A stretch of 50,179 nucleotides of DNA from Leptospira sp. (GCA_016742255.1 JACVCB010000028.1:1-50179); one strand, 5' to 3'. Counted from the stretch's first letter, positions 27,667-36,507 are shown. Notes: generated by a model from the letters alone, not told the origin. Program-made: numbers and translations.

Positions 27667-30219
27667 TTAGTAATCAATTTCCTCATCTCCGCTAAAGACT
27701 GAGTTTTTTCGTTTCGGAGGTTTGCCTTGTGTGGTTTTTTTCTCCACTTTGGTGTCTTGTTTTTTCTTCTCCACGACAATTTGGGTGGATTGTGGTTGTG
27801 GTTTAGATTCCACTACATTCCAGGCAGATCCATGGTCATTACAAACGTCTTTTGGAACCGTTTGGGGGATAAAGTATTCTTCCAGTAGGTCATGGCATTG
27901 GCCACCAGGGAGTTTCCCAGACATACGGCAGACAGTTCGTTTTGTGATTTTGACTTCAGCGAGCCAGGGGAATTCTTTGGCTGGTTCTTTTTCCAGGGCC
28001 CTTGCCATAAACCGTCCCCATACAGGAGCCGATAGTTTTCCACCAGTCATCCCACGACCGAGTGAAATGGTTCCCACATCATAACCAAACCATACCGAGG
28101 TGACAAGTTCTGGGGTATAACCCACAAACCAAGCATCCCTAAAATTGTTTGTGGTTCCGGTTTTTCCATAGGCTTTTCTACCAAGTCCATAGGAGAGAAC
28201 ACCTCGTCCTGTTCCTTCTTCCACAACATCTTTCATCATGGAAGTGATGAGAAAGGCAGCCTCTTTGGAAATGATTTGTTTTCGTTCCACATCTTCGTAG
28301 TCTTTGCGAAAGTCTTTAATGACTTTTCCTGCATTGTCTTCTACATACAAAACAGAGATGGGGTTCACAGTTTTCCCACCAGAGGCGAGGGCAGCATAAG
28401 CTCGTGTGAGTTCATAGGGAGTGAGTTCAAAGGATCCAAGGGAAACACTGAAGTTGTAAGGGATGTCCCTTCCTTGTAATTGTAATAAACCTCGGAGGCT
28501 ATCCATCAAATTGGAAAGTCCCACTTGTTCTAATACCCGCACAGCAACTGAGTTTTTTGATTGTTCCAGAGCCTTTCTTAACAAAATAAACCCAGAGTAT
28601 TCACTACTGTAATTTTCGGGAGCCCACTCATCTCCATCTTCCATTAGGTATTGTAAGGGAGAATCGGCAAAGAGTGTAGCAGGTGTTACATTTTTTTCCG
28701 GGTCTGGGTTTTTTCCAGAATAGTCCATTGCTGCCGCATACAAGATTGGTTTAAAGGCGGAACCTGGTTGGCGAAAGGCTTGGAATGGACGGATTTGTTG
28801 GTTGTCAGAACGAAAACCTGATCCACCAACAAGGGCTGTGATGTAACCAGTCTCTGGGCGAATGGCAATGAGGGATCCTTCTACCGGGAGTAAATGGTCC
28901 TTTGTACTTTGCGATGTGAAATTTTTGTCGAGGGTATCACCTAGATAGTCATCACCTACCAGTAAATTGAGGGCGTAAAATTCATCACGAATGTCCTCTT
29001 GGTAAGCAGAGGAAAAAGTACGTTCTATTTTCGAAATTTTAAATTTAAATTCAGGTAAGTCATACAAATCAGCGATTAAAGAATAGCCACTTCCATACAA
29101 ATCATCAAAGGCATCAATGTTACGGAATGCACGTTGGTTGGATTCAATCGTTTGCCTTTGTAATGCAGGGAGAAGGGCTTTTTCTGCTTCTTCTTGGTGG
29201 CGGATTTGGATCGTGGAATATATTTTGAGTCCACCATTGTACAACCGACTGGAACCAATCGAACGAATTAGATTTTTACGGATGTATTCTGTGACATAGG
29301 GAAAACGGTTTAACCTGTCTGAAAATGCAGAATCATTGGGAGAACGATTGAGGTTTGTGTAATATTCTTCCAAACTCGCAAATTCTTTTTCGGCATCGGC
29401 AACAGTCATCCTTCCATTTTCAACAAGTTTGCGAAAGACAACTCTCACTTTGTTCATACTGGATACTGGGTTGACAATGGGGCTAAACTGAGTGGGTCTT
29501 GTGGTAAGGCTTGCCAGGATGGCAGCTTCACCCCAAGTTACATCTTGTACTTCTTTACGAAAATAAAACCTGGAAGCAGCACCTACACCAATGGTTCCAT
29601 GCCCGAGTGGGATTTCGTTTAAATACACTTCCAGAATTTTGTCTTTTGGGTAAACAAGTTCGAGTAAAATGGCAAGCCAAGCCTCGCGTGCTTTTCTTGC
29701 GATGGAACGTTCAATGGATAAAAACTTAAGCCTTGCGACCTGTTGGGTGATGGTGGATGCACCTTCTTTCACACGACCCGCCATGAGGTTTACCACAAAA
29801 GCTCTGGCAATCCCTTTGAGATCTATCCCGTTATGGGAATAAAACGAATTGTCCTCGGTGGATAAAAAACATTGGATCACTTTGTGACGGTTATCAGTGG
29901 AATAGTCAGTGGACTCTGGTTTTAGTTCTTCTAATTTGACAGGGATTCGAGAGAATTTATAGTATTCGGCAATGGGTTCGTATTCCCCTTTATCGTTTAG
30001 CCCGTATAAGGTGGAAGGGATATCGTAAACAGCAGCTTCATCGAGACGAAAAAAATCTTTAATGGAACCAGTGAGTAAAAAAACATTTAGAACCCCAAAA
30101 CCCAAAATGGCAAGGAAGGTGTTCTTAACTTTTTTGTCTCCAGTCCAAATCCTTTCTGTTACGATTCGAAACCAAATGATAAAATACTTTTCAAAGAGCC
30201 CAACGGGTTCTTGTTTCAT
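27667..30219 (-). CDS. Class A penicillin-binding protein (PBP1A-type)
   Basis: 850 residues. A short cytoplasmic tail and a membrane helix (about 34-50) precede a GT51 glycosyltransferase domain with the catalytic FLSTEDNSFYSHNGIDLKG (E122), KEGASTITQQVARLKFL and KDKILEVYLNEIPLG. The transpeptidase domain has S487-x-x-K in PGSAFKPILYA, S554-K-N in EQSKNSVAVR and K686-T-G in YGKTGTTNNFRD. It polymerises and cross-links peptidoglycan. The C-terminal tail is rich in Lys and Gln (VVEKKKQDTKVEKKTTQ) and probably disordered. AAAGGA precedes the ATG. It lies 24 bases after the phospholipase C-like gene and before the bactofilin, so the cluster joins wall synthesis, wall cutting and a scaffold. Confidence 0.96.
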   Translation of the reverse strand: MKQEPVGLFEKYFIIWFRIVTERIWTGDKKVKNTFLAILGFGVLNVFLLTGSIKDFFRLDEAAVYDIPSTLYGLNDKGEYEPIAEYYKFSRIPVKLEELKPESTDYSTDNRHKVIQCFLSTEDNSFYSHNGIDLKGIARAFVVNLMAGRVKEGASTITQQVARLKFLSIERSIARKAREAWLAILLELVYPKDKILEVYLNEIPLGHGTIGVGAASRFYFRKEVQDVTWGEAAILASLTTRPTQFSPIVNPVSSMNKVRVVFRKLVENGRMTVADAEKEFASLEEYYTNLNRSPNDSAFSDRLNRFPYVTEYIRKNLIRSIGSSRLYNGGLKIYSTIQIRHQEEAEKALLPALQRQTIESNQRAFRNIDAFDDLYGSGYSLIADLYDLPEFKFKISKIERTFSSAYQEDIRDEFYALNLLVGDDYLGDTLDKNFTSQSTKDHLLPVEGSLIAIRPETGYITALVGGSGFRSDNQQIRPFQAFRQPGSAFKPILYAAAMDYSGKNPDPEKNVTPATLFADSPLQYLMEDGDEWAPENYSSEYSGFILLRKALEQSKNSVAVRVLEQVGLSNLMDSLRGLLQLQGRDIPYNFSVSLGSFELTPYELTRAYAALASGGKTVNPISVLYVEDNAGKVIKDFRKDYEDVERKQIISKEAAFLITSMMKDVVEEGTGRGVLSYGLGRKAYGKTGTTNNFRDAWFVGYTPELVTSVWFGYDVGTISLGRGMTGGKLSAPVWGRFMARALEKEPAKEFPWLAEVKITKRTVCRMSGKLPGGQCHDLLEEYFIPQTVPKDVCNDHGSAWNVVESKPQPQSTQIVVEKKKQDTKVEKKTTQGKPPKRKNSVFSGDEEIDY

Positions 30220-30243
30220 ACAATTTCCTTTTTCAAATTCCCA

Positions 30244-31314
30244 CTATACGAGTGGGGAAAATTCCTTCATGTGATCAATTCCGTGGTATCGAAGGCCAGT
30301 ATCTAAATTATAACCACCTAGTGAATCCAGAATCTTAGAACGGCTCTCAGGTGAAAAACTATATTCATAGGCTCTGGTTAAAATTTCCTTACTTGCTTGG
30401 CTTGCTTGGTTCAGTAAATCAATGAATGAATCGTTAAACTTACGATTGGGATCAGCTGGGTAAAACCATTCTCTTTTTTCCTCGTTCATGATCTTCGGAT
30501 TGATCGCCTCAATTGTTGGTAACATCAGAACAGAGGCATTGTATTTATGGAAGGTAAGTGCATCCACTACACTCACAAGTCCTCGCATAAAAGCACTACG
30601 GGAATCAAGTGTGGAAGTGAAACGGTAAAATCCAAGATAGGATTCATTTAAGATGTCCCCTGGGATGATTTTTTTTTCAGACCCAATGTAAGAAGTTTGG
30701 AATTCTTTTGGAAACGTTTCTTTTAAGGACTGTAACCAAAAGTTCCAAAGGACTGGGTCCATTTTGTTTTTGATTCCAACGGTTCGGTGGCGGATGTCAA
30801 TGTATTGTGGAAAATCATATTCCCTTGCACTCATTCCCCAACGGTGGTTGATGAGTAAGGTATCCAAACCAAATTCCACTTTCATATGGTTTACTTGGGC
30901 TTGGTAGGAAATCTTCTTATCGTTGTTATAGTAATCACCAGAAATGTAAAAGATATAAGGATGGGTTTGGATATCCACAACACAATGGCAGATATAACCA
31001 AGCGTAAAGGCAAGGAACCTGTCCCGGTACAAACCCATTTCCGTGTCATACACTTGGTCAAGGAAACTTAAGATGAGTTCTGCCACATTGTGGTGGTGGG
31101 CCAGGTCCCCAAAAAACGCAGCTTTTTTTGTACGTTTGGGTTGTAAGACATGGTAGAAATAAAAGATATCTGGGGCAACGGCACCTAAGTTGGCGTACGA
31201 TGCCACATCAGGCCTCGAGAGTAAATTGGCAATTTTCCTTTGAGTGGCATTGCCATGTTCCAAGTGTTTTTTCACTTGGGAGAGTGCTTCAATATGTGTG
31301 ATCTTTCCTGCCAT
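30244..31314 (-). CDS. Zinc-dependent phospholipase C-like protein
   Basis: 356 residues with the His/Asp pattern of the Zn-dependent phospholipase C/S1-P1 superfamily: THIEALSQVKKHLEHG, NLGAVAPDIFYFYHVL, FGDLAHHHNVAEL and LGYICHCVVDIQTHPYIFYISG. No signal peptide is visible, so it may act in the cytoplasm. True phospholipase activity is not proven; many bacterial members are uncharacterised. It is the first gene of the envelope cluster leading into PBP1A and is divergent from lysA, 57 bases away. Confidence 0.82.
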   Translation of the reverse strand: MAGKITHIEALSQVKKHLEHGNATQRKIANLLSRPDVASYANLGAVAPDIFYFYHVLQPKRTKKAAFFGDLAHHHNVAELILSFLDQVYDTEMGLYRDRFLAFTLGYICHCVVDIQTHPYIFYISGDYYNNDKKISYQAQVNHMKVEFGLDTLLINHRWGMSAREYDFPQYIDIRHRTVGIKNKMDPVLWNFWLQSLKETFPKEFQTSYIGSEKKIIPGDILNESYLGFYRFTSTLDSRSAFMRGLVSVVDALTFHKYNASVLMLPTIEAINPKIMNEEKREWFYPADPNRKFNDSFIDLLNQASQASKEILTRAYEYSFSPESRSKILDSLGGYNLDTGLRYHGIDHMKEFSPLV

Positions 31315-31371
31315 TTTCTACTTTTTTGACTTTATGGATTGGAACCTATTGAAAGGTTTATCTTAAATCCT

Positions 31372-32640
31372 ATGACATCAATCGAAAAACTAAAGTTTTT
31401 GAAAGAAGACCAAGTGCGAACTTTGGCAAAAGAATTTGGTACCCCTCTCTTTGTCTATTCTGAGAAAGAAATTGAACAAAAATGCAATGACACATTGGCA
31501 TTTCCGAATGCATTCGGATTACAAGTCCGTTATGCCATGAAGGCAAATCCCAATTCCAATATCTTACAAATCATGAAAAAAAAAGGCATCCTCATTGATG
31601 CTTCCTCAGAACATGAAGTGGTACGTGCCCTCCATTTTGGTTTTTCTCCAGAGTCCATCATGCTCACTTCCCAAGAATTTCCAAAAGCTTTTGCAGAACT
31701 CATCGGCAAGGGTGTGAAGTTCAATGCCTGTTCACTCCGCCAATTGGAACTTTTTGGCCAAACCTTCCCAGGAAAATCGGTATCCATTCGTTTTAACCCA
31801 GGACTTGGATCTGGTCATACCAAAAAAACCGATGTGGGTGGAGTTACTTCTTCCTTTGGAATATGGCATGAAAAACTGGATGAAGTCAAAACAATCGTAA
31901 ACAAATACAACCTCATCGTTGAAAAAGTCCATACACATATTGGATCAGGAAGTGATCCTGAAGTTTGGAAAGCTGTTGCCAAGTATACACTTGAATATGC
32001 AGAGAGTTTCCCATCTGTCACTGTAGTAAGCCTTGGTGGTGGATACAAAGTTGGACGCATGGAAGATGAAAAAACGACCGACTTACAAAAGATAGGTGCT
32101 CCTGTTAAAATCCAATTTGAAGAATTTGCCGAAAAACATGGTAGAAAACTGATATTAGAAATAGAACCAGGCACTTATCTCATAGCACTTTGTGGGGCAC
32201 TTCTCACCACTGTGGATGACAAAGTTGACACAGGAAAAAATGGATTCCAGTTTTTAAAATTGGATACTGGTATGGATTCTAATACACGGCCGTCACTCTA
32301 TGGTGCACGCCATCCCCTCATTACTGTCAAAAAAGATGGTGGAACACCTCAGTCTAACAAAGAGTATGTTGTCGTTGGCCATTGTTGTGAATCTGGAGAT
32401 GTTTTCACTCAAAAAGAAGGTGGAGAACCGATCACAAGGCTTATGGGTGAGGCAGAAATTGGTGATTATGTAGTGATGGAGGCAATTGGTGCGTATTGTT
32501 CCAGTATGTCTACGAAGAACTACAATAGTTTTCCTGAGACACAAGAAGTGTTGATCCGAAAAGATGGAACACCAAAACTCATCCGTAAAAGAGAACCTGT
32601 ATTGGAAATTTTCCGAAACGAAATACTAGTGGTGGAATGA
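31372..32640 (+). CDS. lysA: Diaminopimelate decarboxylase
   Basis: 422 residues, a fold type III PLP enzyme: FGTPLFVYSEKEIEQ, the Schiff-base lysine in VRYAMKANPNSNIL, the HIGSGSD motif, VSLGGGYKVG, ILEIEPGTYLIA, and in the C-terminal domain the DAP decarboxylase marks GHCCESGDVFT and GAYCSSMSTKNYNSFP. It decarboxylates meso-diaminopimelate to lysine. The frame reaches back to a TTG at 31339; ATG 31372 is chosen because the homologous part begins just after it, though the ribosome binding site is weak. The stop overlaps the ispD start by 4 bases. Confidence 0.9.
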   Translation: MTSIEKLKFLKEDQVRTLAKEFGTPLFVYSEKEIEQKCNDTLAFPNAFGLQVRYAMKANPNSNILQIMKKKGILIDASSEHEVVRALHFGFSPESIMLTSQEFPKAFAELIGKGVKFNACSLRQLELFGQTFPGKSVSIRFNPGLGSGHTKKTDVGGVTSSFGIWHEKLDEVKTIVNKYNLIVEKVHTHIGSGSDPEVWKAVAKYTLEYAESFPSVTVVSLGGGYKVGRMEDEKTTDLQKIGAPVKIQFEEFAEKHGRKLILEIEPGTYLIALCGALLTTVDDKVDTGKNGFQFLKLDTGMDSNTRPSLYGARHPLITVKKDGGTPQSNKEYVVVGHCCESGDVFTQKEGGEPITRLMGEAEIGDYVVMEAIGAYCSSMSTKNYNSFPETQEVLIRKDGTPKLIRKREPVLEIFRNEILVVE

Positions 32641-33326
32641 ACAATTTATATGCGATCCTGCTTGCCGGTGGAACGGGGAGCAGGATGGGATCTGATGTTC
32701 CTAAACAATTTTTAAAACTAAGGGGTGAATCACTCCTTAGGCATTCGGTCAAACGATTCCAACGGTTTGGACTCTTAAAATCCATTACTATTGTGTCCCA
32801 TCCCGATTGGGTTTTGGAGACCGAAAAAGAATTAGAAGATTTACTCGCACCTAACGACTGCATAGTTGAAGGAGGAGAAACTAGGCACCTTTCCACTTTA
32901 AATGGAATTCACTCCATTTCGTACGATGAGAAAGATATATTCTTTATCCATGATGTTGCTCGTCCCAATTTCAAACAAAACGAACTTTACCAATTAGTAG
33001 AACAAACAAAAATCTTCGGTGGGGCATCCTTAGTTTGTCCTGTTACAGAAAGCCTTGTGCGAGTGAAACTACACCAAAACTATTCACAGGAACCATTAAA
33101 ACGAGAAGAAGTGTATGCTGTGAAAACTCCTCAAGCTGTGGCTGGATTTATGCTAAAAGAACTATTCCTGGATTTGTTGCCAGACAATTCCAAACACCAC
33201 CCAACAGATTTATGCACTTGGATGGGAGAACGAAGGGTAGGGATTGTCGAAACTGATTTTCACAATACCAAAGTGACAAGCCCAGGTGATTTGGTCCTTG
33301 CAGATTCCCTCTACATAAACGACTAA
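32637..33326 (+). CDS. ispD: 2-C-methyl-D-erythritol 4-phosphate cytidylyltransferase
   Basis: 229 residues: the nucleotide-binding start YAILLAGGTGSRMGSDVPKQF, the VEGGETRHLSTLNGI region, FIHDVARPNF and the C-terminal KTPQAVAGFML and KVTSPGDLVLAD. This is the IspD family, which couples CTP to methylerythritol phosphate in the MEP pathway to isoprenoids. The near relative TarI/IspD-like ribitol-5-phosphate cytidylyltransferase is possible but less likely with no teichoic acid genes near. It overlaps lysA by 4 bases and ends 3 bases before the convergent PilZ gene. Confidence 0.93.
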   Translation: MNNLYAILLAGGTGSRMGSDVPKQFLKLRGESLLRHSVKRFQRFGLLKSITIVSHPDWVLETEKELEDLLAPNDCIVEGGETRHLSTLNGIHSISYDEKDIFFIHDVARPNFKQNELYQLVEQTKIFGGASLVCPVTESLVRVKLHQNYSQEPLKREEVYAVKTPQAVAGFMLKELFLDLLPDNSKHHPTDLCTWMGERRVGIVETDFHNTKVTSPGDLVLADSLYIND

Positions 33327-33329
33327 CAA

Positions 33330-34424
33330 TTACCTACTGTGGAATAATTTAAACCTTTGTTTCCATATCCAAACTCGAAAGAGGTTTTTGTTTTCGATGG
33401 AATCAATCTGAATCCCAAAACCTTTTGGTTTTCCATATTTCCCTTGGGGATTAGACCACCTAACAACACCACCCACAGCGATTTCCCCAGAACGGGTTTG
33501 TATCTTCACTCGACAATAGTCAGATGCAGAAAACACAACTTCCGATTCGATGTACAAACCTTCTAACGAAACATTGAGTAGGGTTCCATTGTATGTTTTG
33601 TCTTCAGATTGGAAAAATTGAACCGGGTTAGAAACAGGGTAACGAGGAGCAAAAACACGGTGTAAAAACGAATCGTAAATTTGTTTTTCTTCTTTCTGTG
33701 CGATGAGAAATTGTAATTGAACACCCGCAATTTCTGTTCCGTCCGATTCTTTATCGATACGAACTACCTTTCCTTGCACTGAAATCGAAGCTGGTTCTCT
33801 ATTTTCCTTTTCTAACTTTAAGAGAAGGTTAATCGGATCCCCTGGGTTTAAAAAATGATGTTTGGTTAATGGAAGTAATACGCCATTTTTAGAAATATTG
33901 ATGGTGAGGCCATCACCCTCTCTCTCTCCATCTGCATTGGTCCAATGGAAAGGGATGGGATGAGTTTCTCGGTATTTGATGCGCCATCCTCTCCTTGTGG
34001 CGCTTAAGTAAGGAGCTGCAATTTCCCTTCTCAAAAAATAAAAGGCAATCGCAAGAAGAACCGATGTGATTCCCAGATTCCAAACAATGTCATCAGTTTT
34101 GATTCGAATGCCTGCAAGGAAGAATTTTTTCCCAAGAGAAACAGATAGAACCATCCAAAAATTATAAGTGAGGATGAGGAAAGTGAAACAAAGGAATAGA
34201 TAATAACCAAACTTCTTTTTGGTGATGAGGCCATAAGCGATAATGGCACTTAAAAACGAAAAAACATACTGCCATGGTTGGATCCGAGTGAGGATCATAC
34301 CCACATGATCGAAGTCCAAATCATAAAGGGATGCAATGGCAAAAAATATAACAAATGGTACGGCAAAAAAACCAAGAGTTACAAGTAAAACTGGAATAGG
34401 GTAATTGAAGAACCGAAATGTCAC
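33330..34424 (-). CDS. Membrane protein with two tandem PilZ domains
   Basis: 364 residues: four membrane helices in the first 135 (for example VLLVTLGFFAVPFVIFFAIA; FGYYLFLCFTFLILTYNFW; SVLLAIAFYFL). Two PilZ-like beta-barrels follow at about 150-250 and 260-355. The first has the N-x-S-x-x-G motif in LTINISKNGVLLP with R-rich RRGWRIKYRE before it. The second has LLNVSLEGLYIES, but its upstream RxxxR is incomplete (FAPRYPVSN). PilZ domains bind cyclic di-GMP, so this is probably a membrane effector whose first barrel is the functional binder. It does not look cotranscribed with the cNMP genes 79 bases upstream. Confidence 0.86.
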   Translation of the reverse strand: MTFRFFNYPIPVLLVTLGFFAVPFVIFFAIASLYDLDFDHVGMILTRIQPWQYVFSFLSAIIAYGLITKKKFGYYLFLCFTFLILTYNFWMVLSVSLGKKFFLAGIRIKTDDIVWNLGITSVLLAIAFYFLRREIAAPYLSATRRGWRIKYRETHPIPFHWTNADGEREGDGLTINISKNGVLLPLTKHHFLNPGDPINLLLKLEKENREPASISVQGKVVRIDKESDGTEIAGVQLQFLIAQKEEKQIYDSFLHRVFAPRYPVSNPVQFFQSEDKTYNGTLLNVSLEGLYIESEVVFSASDYCRVKIQTRSGEIAVGGVVRWSNPQGKYGKPKGFGIQIDSIENKNLFRVWIWKQRFKLFHSR

Positions 34425-34503
34425 CCGAAAATGAAACTGTTTTTTTAGCGTTTAGTCAACTTATTTTTGAAGTTTGGAATTTGAAACAGGAGAACTTAGT
34501 TCT

Positions 34504-35028
34504 TTAGTTCTCCTTGGATACACCTTCCACCTGTTCAGAATCTTGTGTGTTGTCCTCAGTCTTTGTGACAGATTCTGTGTTCGTTGTTTCTCCCTCTTTT
34601 TGGTGGATTCCATTGATTAGAATATGCAATTCTTTTTGTTTTTCGGAGATAGAATCTTCTACGGCTGTTAGTCGATTGATGATACTGTGAAGAATCACTG
34701 ATAAAAACCCAGGGCTTTCTTTTCCCATTCCCATAAAAATATCTTTTGTGATGATTCCTACTTTTGTATCCTCTGCTGCTGCTACAATGGATGCGGCTCT
34801 TGGAGAAGGGAATACAAGTGCCATCTCGCCAAAAAATTCTCCAGGTTTGATATCTCTTACATATTGTTCTTCGCCAGTAGCCTTCCGTTTGTACACCTGT
34901 AACAATCCAGAAAAAACAAAATACATCTTACCATTACATTCTTCCCCTTCAGAAAATACTTTTGTTCCTTGGGCAAAATGGTCGATGCGCACTTTAGTGA
35001 TGTATTTACGGAGGTGTTCTACATTCAT
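34504..35028 (-). CDS. Stand-alone cyclic nucleotide-binding protein (second of a pair)
   Basis: 174 residues: a cNMP-binding (CRP-like) beta-roll (FAQGTKVFSEGEECNGKMYFVF) with the phosphate-binding cassette GEFFGEMALVFPSPRAAS, where the Glu and Arg expected to hold the cyclic phosphate are present. There is no DNA-binding domain. After a helix (SIINRLTAVEDSISEKQKEL) comes an acidic disordered tail (TNTESVTKTEDNTQDSEQVEG). It overlaps the previous gene by 4 bases. The pair probably acts by protein contacts, or works as a heterodimer. Confidence 0.88.
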   Translation of the reverse strand: MNVEHLRKYITKVRIDHFAQGTKVFSEGEECNGKMYFVFSGLLQVYKRKATGEEQYVRDIKPGEFFGEMALVFPSPRAASIVAAAEDTKVGIITKDIFMGMGKESPGFLSVILHSIINRLTAVEDSISEKQKELHILINGIHQKEGETTNTESVTKTEDNTQDSEQVEGVSKEN

Positions 35029-35447
35029 TTGGTTTCGTCCTTTTGGATTTCTTCGATCATTTTGTCGAGTTCAGCGAGTCTCGCTTCTGCACGATGGAGT
35101 TTTTCGACTGTACTTTTGGTAAGTTGGAATAAAAAATGAGTATTGATACGAGCCAGTTTTTCGAACTGGTCATCACGTAAAATGCCAACCCTTGCATTGG
35201 CAGATACCACACTAATTGTCATGGCTCTTGGCCTTCTTGTAATGAGAGAAAGTTCGCCAAAAAATTCACCAGGCCCAAGCCCTTTGATCACTTCTTGTGA
35301 ACCATCTGGCATCCGTTTGGTGACAGCGAACATACCACTCATGATACAATACATACTTCCGTCATGAGCATCTCCTTCCCGAAAGATAACATCGCCCCTT
35401 AGATACACTTGTGTGGAGATGTTTTGCATAAATTCAAGTATGTTCAT
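35025..35447 (-). CDS. Stand-alone cyclic nucleotide-binding protein (first of a pair)
   Basis: About 140 residues: cNMP-binding beta-roll (YLRGDVIFREGDAHDGSMYCI) with the cassette GEFFGELSLITRRPRAMT, including the conserved Glu and Arg. It ends in a charged helix (EKLHRAEARLAELDKMIEE) that may dimerise. There is no DNA-binding or enzyme domain. The frame is open up to 35510, but ATG 35447 has AGGAT 8 bases upstream and begins where the family fold begins. It is translated together with the next cNMP protein (ATGA overlap). Confidence 0.87.
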   Translation of the reverse strand: MNILEFMQNISTQVYLRGDVIFREGDAHDGSMYCIMSGMFAVTKRMPDGSQEVIKGLGPGEFFGELSLITRRPRAMTISVVSANARVGILRDDQFEKLARINTHFLFQLTKSTVEKLHRAEARLAELDKMIEEIQKDETK

Positions 35448-35565
35448 CGGACTTATCCTATAGGTATCTGACAGTACTATAAAATTCCAAAACAAAGGCA
35501 AGTGAATCACAAAATCTCACTAGACAGAATTCCCTAGTACAAAAACCTGCTTATACAACCACAAT

Positions 35566-35647
35566 GCGGGCGTGGCGAAATTGGCAGACGCACCAGATTT
35601 AGGTTCTGGCGCCGTGAGGCGTGGGGGTTCAAGTCCCTCCGCCCGCA
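35566..35647 (+). tRNA. tRNA-Leu (TAG)
   Basis: Cloverleaf GCGGGCG...CGCCCGC with discriminator A, D-arm TGGC.., anticodon stem CCAGA/TCTGG with loop TTTAGGT (anticodon TAG), a long class II variable arm (CGCCGTGAGGCG) and T-arm GGGGG TTCAAGT CCCTC. The class II arm confirms Leu. CCA is not encoded. It borders a repeat-rich region and an accessory gene cluster. Confidence 0.95.
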
Positions 35648-35723
35648 AAACAAAGATCTCTGATTCATCCCAAACATTCAAACTGATCAACAACCCTGGA
35701 GGGGCTTGAACAGTGACGCGACC

Positions 35724-35759
35724 AGAAACTGTGACGACCCATAGGGAGTCATAGTTTCT
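35724..35759. repeat. Stem-loop upstream of the structured repeat
   Basis: AGAAACTGTGAC and GTCATAGTTTCT pair at 11 of 12 positions around a 12-base loop. It lies just upstream of the first repeat unit, with no clear function; it is not followed by a T-run, so it is a poor terminator. Confidence 0.5.
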
Positions 35760-35763
35760 GTAA

Positions 35764-35853
35764 GTTTGCCAGGAAGGCAAACGTCGAGCGGAGCCGTGCC
35801 TCGAAGCGTAGCAAACACACGAAGTGTTTGCAGCGGAGAGGTCAAGTCCCGAA
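35764..35853. repeat. Structured direct repeat, copy 1
   Basis: About 87 bases, repeated at 35891. Three hairpins can be drawn: GTTTGCC-AGGAA-GGCAAAC (35764-35782), TCGAG/CTCGA (35784-35788 with 35800-35804) and GCAAACAC-ACGAA-GTGTTTGC (35811-35831). It ends in GGTCAAGTCCCGAA. It is clearly more GC-rich than its flanks and contains no plausible gene. Confidence 0.85.
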
Positions 35854-35890
35854 GCATAATTTCATAAGGAACAATCATTGCAGACAATCA

Positions 35891-35978
35891 TGCCAGGAAG
35901 GCAAACGCCGAGCGGAGCCGTGCCTCGGAGTATAGCAAACACAGGGAGTGTTTGCAGCGAAAGAGATCAAGTCCCGAA
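35891..35978. repeat. Structured direct repeat, copy 2
   Basis: About 88 bases, differing from copy 1 at roughly ten positions and one indel. The hairpin GCAAACAC/GTGTTTGC is kept with a changed loop (AGGGA instead of ACGAA). The second hairpin is CCGAG/CTCGG, a compensatory T-A to C-G change against copy 1. The two units are separated by 37 bases. Confidence 0.85.
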
Positions 35979-36292
35979 ACAAAATCGCTTCTGAACAATA
36001 TTGCCATCGAAAGCAAATTAACGAATTCTATTGAAATATAATATCTTAAAATACAATCACCAAGTTCTGAAGATAAATACAATTGAAACGATTTCATTCT
36101 CCATTCTCATTAAAAACTAATCCTTGTTAAGAATCTAGTTCCTAGCTTAAAACAACTTCAAAACAGATATCAGCTTTTCCATGAACCAAAACTAATGAAA
36201 CAATTGAATTTTTTTTGTATTCACTAGTTTGTTAGGTGAAAAATGATACTCAATCATGTAGGCTGTTGCAGCCGAGGATGGATCTTTACTTT
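35979..36292. other. AT-rich gap without a supported gene
   Basis: Between the second repeat and the small lipoprotein gene the sequence is AT-rich, with TTGACA-free runs such as TGAAATATAATATCTTAAAATA that could hold a promoter. No RNA, repeat or protein is supported. Confidence 0.45.
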
Positions 36293-36499
36293 ATGCGTTT
36301 GTATATATTGACATTGCTTATGTTTTTTTTCTTTTCTACTAACTGTGTTCGCAATAGTGAAAAAGAGACTGGGTCTTCTAGCAAAGCCTGTTCTGATGCT
36401 TGGAAATTGTTTCAGGTTTGTAGGATCATCAATCCAAATGATCTGAGAGCCTGTGATTCTCAATGGAATGGAATTGTTTTCTCCTGCGGTATGATGTAA
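36293..36499 (+). CDS. Small cysteine-rich lipoprotein
   Basis: 68 residues: signal peptide MRLYILTLLMFFFFSTNC with a lipobox Cys, then a short mature part with four more cysteines (KACSDAW, QVCRII, RACDSQW, FSCGMM). The C..C pattern over two helix-like stretches recalls the small disulfide proteins of Leptospira, as at 12349. The start is uncertain: ATG 36293 is directly before the signal peptide, while ATG 36278 and GTG 36236 are also in frame. It is followed 8 bases later by another lipoprotein gene. Confidence 0.6.
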   Translation: MRLYILTLLMFFFFSTNCVRNSEKETGSSSKACSDAWKLFQVCRIINPNDLRACDSQWNGIVFSCGMM

Positions 36500-36507
36500 G
36501 TTAAAAG

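Noticed and set aside
35724..35759. Terminator after tRNA-Leu
   Set aside because: The stem is AT-rich with a 12-base loop and no T-run follows.
35764..35978. CRISPR array
   Set aside because: Only two units of about 87 bases with hairpins and a single 37-base gap; no short regular repeats with varied spacers and no cas genes.
35520..36097. Three short minus-strand frames over tRNA-Leu and the repeats
   Set aside because: They translate the tRNA and structured repeats; no signal or family features.
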